The translations under genes and the position numbers were made by a program. From DASRJX01 sp035649235 (GTDB lineage: Bacteria; Acidobacteriota; Polarisedimenticolia; Gp22-AA2): DNA of 43,435 bases. The stretch covers positions 1 through 43,435 of the forward strand of contig DASRJX010000127.1 in the NCBI GenBank assembly GCA_035649235.1, written 5' to 3'. The first letter of the stretch is position 1. Every line of letters begins with the position of its first letter. Positions 19,211-27,857 of this stretch are shown piece after piece. The notes beneath the pieces are model-generated. The model ran no database searches. It was not told where the DNA came from and saw only the letters and a list, made by a program, of their open reading frames with translations.

Positions 19211-20415
19211 TGGCATCGAGAGGCGTCTGGGACGTGCTGGTCGCGGGCGGCGGGCCCGCCGGATCGACCGCCGCCACGCACCTGGCCCGCCAGGGCCTTG
19301 CGGTGCTGCTGTGCGATGCGGCCCGGTTCCCGAGGCCCAAGATCTGCGGCGAGTATCTCCCGCCTCCGGCGGCGGTCCTCTTCGAGCGGCTCGGCGTGGC
19401 TCCTGAGATCGCTGCGCTCCGGCCGCTGCGGCCCCTCGGGATGGCGGTCGTCGCCCCGGGCGGGACGAGCGTCCTCGGCCGCTACCGCGGCGCCGCCGCC
19501 GGATTCTCGCTGCGGCGGCTCGACCTCGACCAGGCACTCCTGCGACACGCCGGGAGATCCGGGGTCGAGGTGCGCGAGGGCTCGCGGGTCGAGCACTTCG
19601 AGCGCGAACGGGACGGGACCTACCGCATCGAGATCCTGCCCGCAGGCGAGCGGGTGCGCGCCCGCGCGCTCGTCGGCGCCGACGGACGCAACTCGCTCGT
19701 GGCGCGCCGTCTCGGGCTGCGGCGCAAGGAGCCTCATCACAGGCGGTGGGCCGTGATGGCCCACTACGAAGGTGTTGTGACGCCTCCCGGGCACGGCGAA
19801 ATGATCGTCACGCCCTACGGGTACTGCGGATTGAACCCGCTGCCGGAGGGGCTGTGCAACGTCTGTATCGTCGTCGATCCCCGCCGCCCGGAGTGGCGGA
19901 TCCCGGGACGGAGGGACCTCGAGTCCTTCTTCGACGCCGCCATCTCCAGGGTCCCCGCGACGCGCCGGCGGCTCCTGGGAGCGCGCCGGGCGGGTCCTTT
20001 CCTGGCCACCGGCCCGATGGCGTGCCGGACCTCCGGTGTCGTCGCCGATGGAGCCCTCCTGGTGGGGGATGCGGCCGGCTTCTTCGATCCTTTCACGGGG
20101 GAGGGGATCTACATGGCGCTGCGCGGCGGCGAGATGGCGGCCGAGACGCTTGCCGAGTGCCTGCGGCGCGATCGCCTCGACGCCGCGGATCTCAGGCCCT
20201 ACGCCTGGAGGCGGCGCGCGGCCTTCGAGGGCCGCCTGCGGCTCGACCGGCTGCTGCAGAGGATCCTCGCCAGCCCGCGGCTGGCCGACTGGACGGTGGG
20301 CAAGCTGGCGCGGGACCAGAGGCTGGCGGATCTCCTGGCGCGCGTGGCGGGGGACATGGCGGGGGCGGGGGAGCTGCTGCGGCCGCGCTTCATGGCCCGC
20401 CTGCTCATGGCATGA
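19210..20415 (+). CDS. FAD-dependent oxidoreductase, geranylgeranyl reductase/hydroxylase type
   Basis: A flavoprotein of 401 residues. The N-terminal dinucleotide fold has VAGGGPAGSTAA (about residues 11-22), followed by the family segment PRPKICGEYL. A second FAD-contact motif, GDAAGFFDPFTGEGI, is near residue 285. The family reduces isoprenoid chains or hydroxylates aromatic polyketides and quinones. The substrate is unknown, but a ketosynthase upstream and a membrane methyltransferase downstream suggest tailoring of the ketosynthase product. I take ATG 19210, overlapping the previous stop by one base; GTG 19207 is a possible alternative adding one residue. The longer frame running back to 19000 lies inside the ketosynthase gene and is not real. 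Confidence 0.88.
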   Translation: MASRGVWDVLVAGGGPAGSTAATHLARQGLAVLLCDAARFPRPKICGEYLPPPAAVLFERLGVAPEIAALRPLRPLGMAVVAPGGTSVLGRYRGAAAGFSLRRLDLDQALLRHAGRSGVEVREGSRVEHFERERDGTYRIEILPAGERVRARALVGADGRNSLVARRLGLRRKEPHHRRWAVMAHYEGVVTPPGHGEMIVTPYGYCGLNPLPEGLCNVCIVVDPRRPEWRIPGRRDLESFFDAAISRVPATRRRLLGARRAGPFLATGPMACRTSGVVADGALLVGDAAGFFDPFTGEGIYMALRGGEMAAETLAECLRRDRLDAADLRPYAWRRRAAFEGRLRLDRLLQRILASPRLADWTVGKLARDQRLADLLARVAGDMAGAGELLRPRFMARLLMA

Positions 20416-20990
20416 TGAGCCGCCTCGTCACGCCCTACGCGCTCTTCGTCGCGTTCGCCGCGCTGCTGGCGATCGTGGAGCGGATCTTCGCTCTCACGAA
20501 CGAGAGGCGCCTTCGGCGCGAGGGGGCCCGCGAGATCGCACCGGCCGTCTTCTTCTGGATGGTGCCCGTGTACACTCTCCACTTCGTGGCCGCGCTCGTG
20601 GAGCACGCCGCCCGCGACTCGCGCCCGCCGCGGGCCTGGGTGGTCGCGATGGCGGCGCTCTTCCTGGCCTCGAAGGGGCTCAAGGCCTGGGCGATCCTGC
20701 ACCTCGACGGACTGTTCACGATGCGCGTCTTCATCCCGGCTCGGCCGATCGTCGTCCAGAGCGGCCCGTACCGTCTGATGCGGCACCCGAACTACGTGGC
20801 GGTCGTGGGGGAGATGGCGGCGCTGCCGCTTCTGGGGGGAGCCTGGGTGACGGCGCTCGTGTTCGGCGCCGCGTTCCTCGCGATCCTGAAGGCCCGCGTC
20901 GCCACGGAGGAGGAGGCGCTTCTCGGCCTCCCCGAGTACGCAGCGCGGATGGCGGACCGCCGCCGGTTCCTTCCCGGAAGGGCTCGATGA
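20412..20990 (+). CDS. ICMT-like integral membrane methyltransferase
   Basis: A 192-residue membrane protein with about five hydrophobic segments and the C-terminal SAM-binding signature of isoprenylcysteine carboxyl methyltransferase/PEMT-like enzymes: GPYRLMRHPNY (about residues 117-127) followed by EEEALLGLPEYAARM. Bacterial members methylate lipids or polyketide phenols; one is paired with a FAD hydroxylase in alkylresorcinol-quinone pathways, which use a type III synthase. Here the condensing enzyme is FabF-like. The start is ATG 20412 (ATGA overlap with the upstream stop), with ATG 20415 equally possible. It overlaps the YceI gene by four bases. Confidence 0.85.
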   Translation: MMSRLVTPYALFVAFAALLAIVERIFALTNERRLRREGAREIAPAVFFWMVPVYTLHFVAALVEHAARDSRPPRAWVVAMAALFLASKGLKAWAILHLDGLFTMRVFIPARPIVVQSGPYRLMRHPNYVAVVGEMAALPLLGGAWVTALVFGAAFLAILKARVATEEEALLGLPEYAARMADRRRFLPGRAR

Positions 20991-21625
20991 CGACCTGCGT
21001 CAGCTCTGGCCCGCGGCGTCGCCGCCGTCCACCCGCCCTCCGGCTGCTGGCAGCCGCCTTGTCGGCGGCGGCCGCCGCCGCGGGGCCGGCGAACGCCGAG
21101 CCCCTCTCGCTGCATCTCGATCCGGCGCTCTCCTCGCTCGCCTTCACCGTCAGTCGGCCGGGGGAGACCGTGGAGGGGAAGGCTCCCGCGTTCTCCGGCG
21201 AGCTGAGGGTTGATCCGGAGCACCCGGAGCAGGGGGCCTCCGTCCTCCTGCGCGTCGAGGCCGCCTCGCTCGAGACCGGGAACGGCATCCGCGACAGAAC
21301 GATGCGCAAGAGCCACCTCGAGGTGGGGACCTTCCCGCAGATCGTCTTCCAGTCGACCGCCGTGTTGCTTCAGGATACGCCGGGGCCCCTGCGCCCCGGC
21401 ACGCCGCGCCAGGCGACGGTCGAGGGACGGTTGGATCTGCACGGCGTGGCGCGGACGATCCGCATCCCTGTCCTCCTCCGGTATGATGGCGCCTCGCTCG
21501 CCGCGGACGGGGAGGTTGCCTTCGCTCTGTCGGATCACAAGATCGCGATCCCGCGGTTCCTCTGGATGGTGCTCGACGACAAGGTCACCGTCCGGTTCCA
21601 CGTCGTGACCGGGAAGGCGGGATGA
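20987..21625 (+). CDS. Exported YceI-family lipid-binding protein
   Basis: A 212-residue periplasmic lipocalin-like protein. The N-terminus has basic residues (RRRRRPPALR), an alanine-rich hydrophobic core and a likely signal-peptidase site near ANA-EP (about residue 35). The mature part has YceI features: a strand near LSSLAFTVSR, RDRTMRKSHLEV, FPQIVFQST, and a C-terminal DLHGVARTIRIPV block. Family members bind polyprenyl or other long-chain lipids in a barrel. Four-base overlaps (ATGA) with the methyltransferase upstream and lysS downstream place it inside the operon, so it may bind or carry the operon's lipid product; that is inference. Confidence 0.85.
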   Translation: MTTCVSSGPRRRRRPPALRLLAAALSAAAAAAGPANAEPLSLHLDPALSSLAFTVSRPGETVEGKAPAFSGELRVDPEHPEQGASVLLRVEAASLETGNGIRDRTMRKSHLEVGTFPQIVFQSTAVLLQDTPGPLRPGTPRQATVEGRLDLHGVARTIRIPVLLRYDGASLAADGEVAFALSDHKIAIPRFLWMVLDDKVTVRFHVVTGKAG

Positions 21626-23160
21626 GTCAAAACGCGCGCGAGACGCACTGGGCGGACGAGTTCGCCGGGCAGATCCTGCAGGAGAGGCCCGGACGCCACG
21701 AGATCTCGACCGGCATCTCCCCCTCGGGTGAGATCCACATCGGCAACCTGCGCGAGGTGATCACCGCCGACTGCGTGTACCGGGCCCTCCGGGAGCGGGG
21801 CGCCGAGGTGACGCTCGATTACGTGGCGGACAATTTCGACCCGCTGCGCAAGGTCTACCCGTTCCTCGATCGGTCGGTCTACGAGCCGCTCGTCGGCTGT
21901 CCTCTGTCGGAGATCCCGTGCCCGTGCGGGGCCCACGCGAGCTACGCCGAGCACTTCCTCGAGCCCTTCCTGCAGTCGCTGCGCCGGATGGGGATCGAGG
22001 TCAAGGTCTACTACGCCGACCAGATGTACAAATCGGGACGGCTCGTGCCCCAGATCATCCAGGCCCTCGAAGGGCGCGATCGGATCGCCCGGATCCTGGA
22101 GGAGTGCACCGGCCGGAAGGTGGAGCCGGAATGGAGTCCCTTCAATCCGATCTGCCAGGCCTGCAAGCGGATGACCGAGACGATCGTGAGCGGCTTCTCG
22201 AAATCCGCCGCAACCGTCGACTACCGCTGCGCCTGCGGCGGGTCGGGGACGGTCTCGATGCGCGGTGGCGGGAAGCTGACCTGGCGGGCCGACTGGCCGG
22301 CGCGCTGGGCCAGCATCCCGGTGAGCGTCGAGCCGTTCGGGAAGGATCACGCCACCCGCGGCGGGTCCTACGACACCGGCGCCCGCATCTGCCGCGAGGT
22401 GTTCGGGGCCGAGCCGCCGTTCCCCGTGACCTACGAATGGATCTCCTTCCGGGGGAAGGGGGAGCTGAAGAAGAGCAAGGGGAACGTCCTGTCGGTGCAC
22501 AGGATGCTCGAGGTGCTGCCGCCCGAAGTGCTGCGCTACCTCGTCGTGAAGACGCGCCCGATGCGCTCGATCGCCTTCGACCCCGGACTGCCGATGCTCT
22601 CGCTCATCGACGAGTTCGACGACGCGGCCTCGGAAGCGCGCGACCCGCGCGCCCTGGAGCTGTCGTGCGGGGATCGGTTCCGCCCGATCGGAATTCCGTT
22701 CCGCCACCTGGTCAACGTGGTGCAGATGGCCGACTTCGATCTCGACCAGGTGATCGTCATCCTGCGCCGCAACAACTATCCGGTGCCGGATGCGGACACC
22801 GTCAAGGAGCGGGCCCGCTACGCCGTCCGCTGGCTGGAGGAGTTCGCGCCGGAGGACGTCAAGTTTTCGGTGCAACGGACGCTTCCCGAGGCGGCCCGAT
22901 CCCTCGAGGCCGGCCAGCGCGACTTCCTCGGACGCCTCGCGCGCGCTCTCGAGCCCGGGATGAGCGGCGAGGCGATCCACGCTCGCGTCTACGACCTGGC
23001 GAAGGAGGTCGCGCTCCCGCGCGCGACCGCAGCCTTCGAGGCGATCTACCTCGCCTTCCTCGGAACCCGCAAGGGGCCGCGGGCCGGCTGGTTCCTGGCC
23101 TTCCTGGACCGCGAGTTCGTCCTGCGCCGGCTGCTCGAAGCGGCGGGAGATCCAGCCTGA
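21622..23160 (+). CDS. lysS: Class I lysyl-tRNA synthetase
   Basis: Charges tRNA-Lys with lysine. It is the class I (archaeal-type, LysRS1) enzyme, not the usual bacterial class II form: a Rossmann catalytic domain with the HIGH-type motif HIGN (residues 39-42) in ISPSGEIHIGN, and a KMSKS-type loop KKSKGN (283-288). Cysteine pairs (CPCG, CQAC, CACG) suggest zinc binding. The 512-residue length is normal. Class I LysRS occurs in archaea and scattered bacteria such as spirochaetes and alphaproteobacteria. The start ATG 21622 overlaps the YceI stop by four bases, so synthesis is probably coupled to the upstream lipid genes. The last 115 bases are overlapped on the other strand by the kinase gene. 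Confidence 0.95.
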   Translation: MSQNARETHWADEFAGQILQERPGRHEISTGISPSGEIHIGNLREVITADCVYRALRERGAEVTLDYVADNFDPLRKVYPFLDRSVYEPLVGCPLSEIPCPCGAHASYAEHFLEPFLQSLRRMGIEVKVYYADQMYKSGRLVPQIIQALEGRDRIARILEECTGRKVEPEWSPFNPICQACKRMTETIVSGFSKSAATVDYRCACGGSGTVSMRGGGKLTWRADWPARWASIPVSVEPFGKDHATRGGSYDTGARICREVFGAEPPFPVTYEWISFRGKGELKKSKGNVLSVHRMLEVLPPEVLRYLVVKTRPMRSIAFDPGLPMLSLIDEFDDAASEARDPRALELSCGDRFRPIGIPFRHLVNVVQMADFDLDQVIVILRRNNYPVPDADTVKERARYAVRWLEEFAPEDVKFSVQRTLPEAARSLEAGQRDFLGRLARALEPGMSGEAIHARVYDLAKEVALPRATAAFEAIYLAFLGTRKGPRAGWFLAFLDREFVLRRLLEAAGDPA

Positions 23161-24721
23161 GGGCCGTGGACGCCGGGAGGTCCGACCTGGGTGCCATAGA
23201 CGGCGCGCGCCCAGGCCCGGCGCAGCGACGCCGCCCGCGCGGGGCCTGACCGCGGCTCGACCACCTCTGCCGTCGAGCGCCCGACATCCTTCTCGAGATC
23301 CGGCCAGGTGGTGCTTTCCTCGAGCGCCAGGAGCGCCGCGCCGATGCCCGTGGCGTCGCGCGACGCGGAGACGGCGATCGGGCGCTGCAGCAGGTCCGCC
23401 TGCGCCTGGAGGAGATACCGGCAGCGCGTCAGCCCTCCCGAGACGCGCACGGCGCAGCGGGCCCTCCTGGCGGCGCCCGGCGCGCGCGCCGCGGCGGCGG
23501 CCGCGATCTCGGCGCAGCGCTGCGCAATCGACTCCACCGCGGCCCGCAGAAGATCCCGCGGGGCGGCCGCCTCGATGCGCCCCATGAACCGCGGCCGGGC
23601 GCGCTCGTCCCAGCGCGGCGCCCCCACACCGGAAACGGCGGGCAGGAAGTGCACGGAACGGGGAGCGGCGGGCTCGTAGGGTCCCAGAGCCGCGTCGAGG
23701 TCCGCCACCCGGATGCGCCGCCGTAGCTTGCGGCTGACCCAGTCGAGGGCGGTGGAGGCGGCGTTCACCGTCCCTTCGACGGCGTACGAGGCGATGCAGC
23801 CCCCCGGCCGTTCCGGCTCGCCCGGGCGCAGGTGGCGCGACCAGACCAGAGTCGTCAGGAGCCCGCGGACGCGCACGGGGACCGGTCCGACCTGCACCAG
23901 GACGAACGCGCCGGAGCCGTAGTTGATCGCCATGTCCCCGGCGCGCCGGCAGAGGAGCCCCTGCAGCGCCGCCTGCTGGTCCCCGGTCATGGCCCGCAGG
24001 ACGATCGACCGCCCGCCGACGCGCGCCAGAGCGCCCGACTCCGAGCGCGTCGGGACGAGGGCCGGAAGCGCCGGCGCCTCGAACAGATCGCCGAGCCCGA
24101 ACAGGTCGAAGAGCGCCGGGTCCCACGACAGGCTGCCGAGATGGAGGAGCAGCGTCCTCTGGGCGTTGGCGTGATCGACGCAGTAGAGTCCGCCGCGCGT
24201 CAGGTGCCAGGCGAGCCAGGTCCCCAGCGTGCCCCAGAGGATCGTCCCGCGGACGACGCGGCGCCTCAGTCCCGGCACGCGCCGCAGCGCCCAGGCCAGC
24301 TTCGGGGCCGCGTAGTGGGCGCTGATGCGCAGGCCGGTGCGCTCTGCGACCACGTCGTTCAGGTCCCCCGGGCCGGCCAAAGCACCTCCCCGCGCCAGGA
24401 GGCGGCGGGTCGGCGCGGCGGCGCGCAGGTCCTGCCAGGAGTAGGCCGGGGTGACGGCGCGCCCGGTGTCGCGGTTCCAGAAGAGCACGGTCGATCGCTG
24501 GGTCGCAATCCCGAGCGAGGCGGTCGCGCGCCGGGGCATCCCGGCGGCTGCTTCCTCGAGGGCGGCGATCGAGGCACGCAGCACGGCCGCCGCGTCGTGC
24601 TCGACGCGGCCGCCTGGCAGGCGGCGGGTCGGGAAACGCACCCGGGCCGATCGCCTGATCTTGCCGCGCGCGTCGACCAGGATTGCCTTGGCGCTGCTCG
24701 AGCCGATGTCGAGGCCGATCA
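23046..24721 (-). CDS. FGGY-family, glycerol-kinase-like kinase, 5' end displaced by an IS
   Basis: An ASKHA-fold sugar/polyol kinase with about 550 residues visible. Glycerol-kinase-like blocks occur in order: LIGLDIGSSSAKAIL, MTGDQQAALQG (catalytic Asp), NYGSGAF, AVEGTVNAA, SGVGAPRWDERARP, RVSGGLTRCRYLLQAQAD and a GIGAALLA end. The first codon read here adjoins the IS terminal repeat. The frame stays open into the IS (ATGs at 24917-24941), but those residues are IS-encoded. Joining the DNA on both sides of the IS gives GTG-ATC-GGC-CTC, a plausible original start, so little or no coding DNA is lost but the promoter is gone. The C-terminus runs antisense over the last 115 bases of lysS. The gene may be silent or driven from within the IS. 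Substrate uncertain. Confidence 0.75.
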
Positions 24722-24746
24722 GAAAATGCCCGACGACGGTGCTGAT
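24722..24746 (+). repeat. Left terminal inverted repeat of the IS
   Basis: The outer 16 bases, GAAAATGCCCGACGAC, are identical to the inverse complement of 25940-25955. Mismatches fall at 24738 and 24743. It is also read as codons of the interrupted kinase frame. Confidence 0.9.
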
Positions 24747-24915
24747 GCGTGACCGGCGGTGAGCTGAGGCGGCGGGTGACCGTCCGTCGGCGGTCGTCGC
24801 GTGGCCTTCGCCGGTTGCCTCGACCTTCCTAGTGTCCCTATCCACGGACGTTGGCCATCCGGAGTCCAGCCGGCATCCTTCTTTCTCTTCCTCCGACTCT
24901 CTCACGGAGGGTCCC

Positions 24916-25962
24916 ATGTTCATCCCACCTCGTTGTCCCAACTCCAGCTGTTCCGCCCACCGCAGTGCAAGGGCCGGGTTCTTCGTGCGCCAGGGCTCGT
25001 ACCATCCCAGGTGCCGGCCGCACCCGGTCCCGCGCTTCCGCTGCCGCCTCTGCGGGCGGCATTTTTCCCGCCAGTCATTCAGAGCCGATCGCGGTCAGAA
25101 GAAGCCCTACCTCAACGCCACCTGCCTGCGCCTGTTTGTCGCCTGCGTGGGTCAGCGTCAGGCCGCCCGAGTCCTCCAGGTCGCACGGCGCACCGTCGAG
25201 CACCGTTTCCACTGGCTGGCACGTCACGCCGCCGCGTTTCATGAGAATCACCTGCATCGGAGCCGGCTCCAGGGGCCCTTCCAGCTCGACGAGATGGAGT
25301 CCTTCGAGGCCAATCGCTACCAGCCGGTGACCGTCCCCGTGCTCATCGACCGCAGCACCTTGTTCGTCGTCGCCACCGCCGTCGGGCCTTTGCGCCGCAA
25401 GGGCCGCATGACCGTCCTGCAACGCCTGCGGCGCGCCGATCACGAAGCCCTCAACGGCCGCCGGCCCAGTCATTCAGCGCCCGTCGTGCAGGCTGTGCTC
25501 ACGCGCCTCAGGTCTCACGCCCTGGGCCGCGTCGTTCTGGAGACCGACGAGAAACCTCTCTACGGCTCTCTCGGCCGGCGCCTCTTCGGGCGGCGCTTCG
25601 TCTGGCGCACGCAGTCCGCCTCGGCCCGCAGGGACCGCGCCAACCCGCTCTTCCCCATCAATCACACCAATGCCAGGCTGCGCCACTTTCTTTCTCGCCT
25701 GCGAAGGCGCTCCTGGTGCGTCTCCAAGACCCGAGAGGACCTGCAACGGCATCTCGAGATCGCGGCCTTGTGGATGAACTACTGTCGCGGAATCACCAAC
25801 CGCACCGGCACGACTCCGGCGCAAGCCCTGGGTCTCGCCGCTCGCTCGTTGAGGCCCGAGGACGTGCTCGCCTGGCGTCAGGATTGGGGCCCTCTGAGCC
25901 TCGCCCCCATCCCGCGCCGACTCCGTCCCAATCCGCACGGTCGTCGGGCATTTTCCTTCTAG
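24916..25962 (+). CDS. IS1-like DDE transposase
   Basis: A 348-residue transposase. The N-terminus has a zinc-ribbon (CPNSSC, then CRLCGRHFSRQSF), then a helix-turn-helix-like stretch (VGQRQAARVLQVARRTVE). The catalytic domain carries acidic positions in FQLDEMESF and VVLETDEKPLYG, and ends with an IS1-like block (NARLRHFLSRLRRR, CVSKTREDL). ATG 24916 is chosen over earlier in-frame codons because GGAGGG (24906-24911) precedes it by four bases and the zinc ribbon then starts the protein. The last residues (HGRRAFSF) are encoded by the right inverted repeat and a few bases beyond. The frame is intact, so the element may be mobile. IS1-like is my reading; IS1595-type is an alternative. Confidence 0.85.
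   Translation: MFIPPRCPNSSCSAHRSARAGFFVRQGSYHPRCRPHPVPRFRCRLCGRHFSRQSFRADRGQKKPYLNATCLRLFVACVGQRQAARVLQVARRTVEHRFHWLARHAAAFHENHLHRSRLQGPFQLDEMESFEANRYQPVTVPVLIDRSTLFVVATAVGPLRRKGRMTVLQRLRRADHEALNGRRPSHSAPVVQAVLTRLRSHALGRVVLETDEKPLYGSLGRRLFGRRFVWRTQSASARRDRANPLFPINHTNARLRHFLSRLRRRSWCVSKTREDLQRHLEIAALWMNYCRGITNRTGTTPAQALGLAARSLRPEDVLAWRQDWGPLSLAPIPRRLRPNPHGRRAFSF
25931..25955 (-). repeat. Right terminal inverted repeat of the IS
   Basis: Inverse complement of 24722-24746 with two mismatches in 25. It encodes most of the transposase C-terminus. Confidence 0.9.
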
Positions 25963-26018
25963 AATAGGCCGGCCGGCGCGCCGCCGGCCCCGTCGCAGGA
26001 GGCGCTCCCGAGCCCCGC

Positions 26019-27857
26019 ATGCAGCCGCGTGATGCCGCCCGCCCGGCCCGCCGGATCCCCCTCGACGTTGCCGCGCTCGCGATCCTGTTCGTTCTCCTCG
26101 CGGCCATGGGATGGCGCCGCTGGCCGGACCTGCTGGTCGATTTCGGGCAGCAGCTCTACATCCCCTGGCGGCTGTCGCTGGGGGAGCGGCTGTACCGCGA
26201 CATCCTGTTCCTGCACGGACCGCTGTCGCAGCACCTGAACGCCCTGCTCTTCCGGCTGTTCGGCGCGTCGTTGTCGGTTCTGATCGCCGCCAACCTGACG
26301 CTTCTCGCCTCATTGACCGTGGTCCTGCATCGGCTGATCCGGCTCGCCTCCGACCGCGCGACAGCGTCCCTGGTGGTGCTGCTCTTCCTGGCGCTCTTCG
26401 CCATGCCCCAGTACGTAATGGTCGGAAACTATAACTTCGTCTGCCCCTACACGCACGAGGCGACTCACGGCATGGCGCTTTCGGCCGCGATGCTGCTCTT
26501 TCTCTGCCGCTGGCTCAAGGACGGGCGGGCCGGCGACGCCGCGCTCGCCGGTCTCATGCTCGGCCTGGTCCTGGCCACGAAGGTGGACGTGGCGCTGGCG
26601 GCTGTCGCGACGTCCGGCGCCGCCTGGCTCCTCGCCCTGTTCCTCCCGGTGCCTGGCGGCCGAAAGCGCCAGGGTGTTCTGGCCGGGCTCGCATGCGCTG
26701 TGCTGCCGTGCGCCGCGTTCCTGATCTACTTCCTGACCTACCTGCCGGCCGGCGAGGCGGTGCGGGCCGCGGCGTCCGGGTTCGCGTCGCTCTCTCCCGT
26801 CCTGGCCGGCAATGCGTTCTACAGGAGCGTCCTCGGTCTCGACAACCTCCCCGGGAACGCGTTCCTCACGCTGCAGATGAGCGGCTGGCTCCTGGCCTTC
26901 GTCGCCGCGGCGGTGGGGGCCGACATGATGACCGGGAGGTTGGCCCGCAGCGCCGCCCCCTGGGCGGCCGGCCTGGGGCTCGCGCTTTTCATGGCGCTCG
27001 TCGCGTGGCCCGACCTGCTGCCGTGGGCCGAGCTGCCGCGCGCGCTGCCTCCGGCCGTGGCGATCGTGACCCTCCTGTTGGCGGTTCTGGCCGCGCGCGG
27101 GCGCGCCGGGACGCCCGGCCTGCAGGGCGATCCGGCGATCGTCCCGATGCTCCTGCTCTCCATCTTCGGGACGGCGCTTCTACCGAAGATCGCGCTCAAC
27201 GTGCACCTCTTCCACTACGGCTTCTACCTGGCGATGCCGGCGGCCCTGGCCCTGGCCGCGGCTTGCCTCTTCTGGGCGCCACGTCTGCTCCGGGCGCGCG
27301 GCTCTCCCGGCGTCGTCTTCCGGGCGCTTTCGGTCGCGGTCCTCCTGGCCGCGGTCGTGTTTCATGTGCGCTGGTCGAGGGCGATCTACGGCCTCAAGGA
27401 TCTGCCGGTCGGCCGGGGCGGCGACGCCATCGTCACCTTTGGCCCGTCGGTCCAGGACACGGGTCCCATCACGGCGGAGGCGCTGCAGTGGATCGAGGCG
27501 CGGACGCCGCCCGGCGCGACGCTCGTCGGCCTGCCCGAGGGGATCATGCTCAACTACCTGGCGCGGAGGCGGACTACGACACCCTACGTCAACTTCACCA
27601 TGGGGGAGGTTCTCCGCTTCGGCGAGGAGGGACTCCTCGCCAGCCTGCAGCGGAGCCCGCCCGACTACATAGCACTGGTGCAGAAGAAGACCGGGGAGTT
27701 CGGCGTCGGCCGGTTCGGATTGGACGAGCGGTACGGCCGGCGGGTCCTTGCCTGGATCGAGTCGCGCTACGACGGCGAGGCGCGATTCGGGGCCGACCCC
27801 CTGCAGGAAGACGCCTTCGGCATCCGCATCCTGGCGCTGCGCGAGGACGCGCCATGA
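26019..27857 (+). CDS. Multi-pass membrane protein, GT-C glycosyltransferase-like
   Basis: A 612-residue protein with roughly ten to twelve hydrophobic segments and a soluble C-terminal part of about 150 residues (from about 460). The first extracytoplasmic loop has WPDLLVDFGQQLYIPW then LYRDILFLHGP, the arrangement of an acidic residue and aromatic loop seen in GT39/GT83-like polyprenyl-phosphate glycosyltransferases. No exact family motif is decisive. The next gene, overlapping by four bases (ATGA), is a clearer ArnT/PMT-type enzyme, so the pair probably works in cell-surface glycosylation. AGGAGG at 25997-26002 is 16 bases from ATG 26019, further than usual. A TAGAAT box lies at 25960-25965, at the IS boundary, so the IS insertion may have changed this gene's promoter. 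Confidence 0.7.
   Translation: MQPRDAARPARRIPLDVAALAILFVLLAAMGWRRWPDLLVDFGQQLYIPWRLSLGERLYRDILFLHGPLSQHLNALLFRLFGASLSVLIAANLTLLASLTVVLHRLIRLASDRATASLVVLLFLALFAMPQYVMVGNYNFVCPYTHEATHGMALSAAMLLFLCRWLKDGRAGDAALAGLMLGLVLATKVDVALAAVATSGAAWLLALFLPVPGGRKRQGVLAGLACAVLPCAAFLIYFLTYLPAGEAVRAAASGFASLSPVLAGNAFYRSVLGLDNLPGNAFLTLQMSGWLLAFVAAAVGADMMTGRLARSAAPWAAGLGLALFMALVAWPDLLPWAELPRALPPAVAIVTLLLAVLAARGRAGTPGLQGDPAIVPMLLLSIFGTALLPKIALNVHLFHYGFYLAMPAALALAAACLFWAPRLLRARGSPGVVFRALSVAVLLAAVVFHVRWSRAIYGLKDLPVGRGGDAIVTFGPSVQDTGPITAEALQWIEARTPPGATLVGLPEGIMLNYLARRRTTTPYVNFTMGEVLRFGEEGLLASLQRSPPDYIALVQKKTGEFGVGRFGLDERYGRRVLAWIESRYDGEARFGADPLQEDAFGIRILALREDAP

Larger units (their letters stand above)
24722..25962 (+). 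mobile_element. IS1-like insertion sequence, about 1.24 kb
   Basis: One transposase gene is bracketed by 25-base terminal inverted repeats matching at 23 positions. The inverted repeats end at 24722 and 25955; the transposase stop codon lies 5-7 bases beyond the right repeat, so the right boundary is uncertain by several bases. I found no target-site duplication. The bases between the left repeat and the transposase ATG (24747-24915) hold no other gene. Confidence 0.85.

Noticed and set aside
24714..25963. Target-site duplication around the IS
   Set aside because: Compared 5-9 bases on either side for both plausible right ends; no matching direct repeat.
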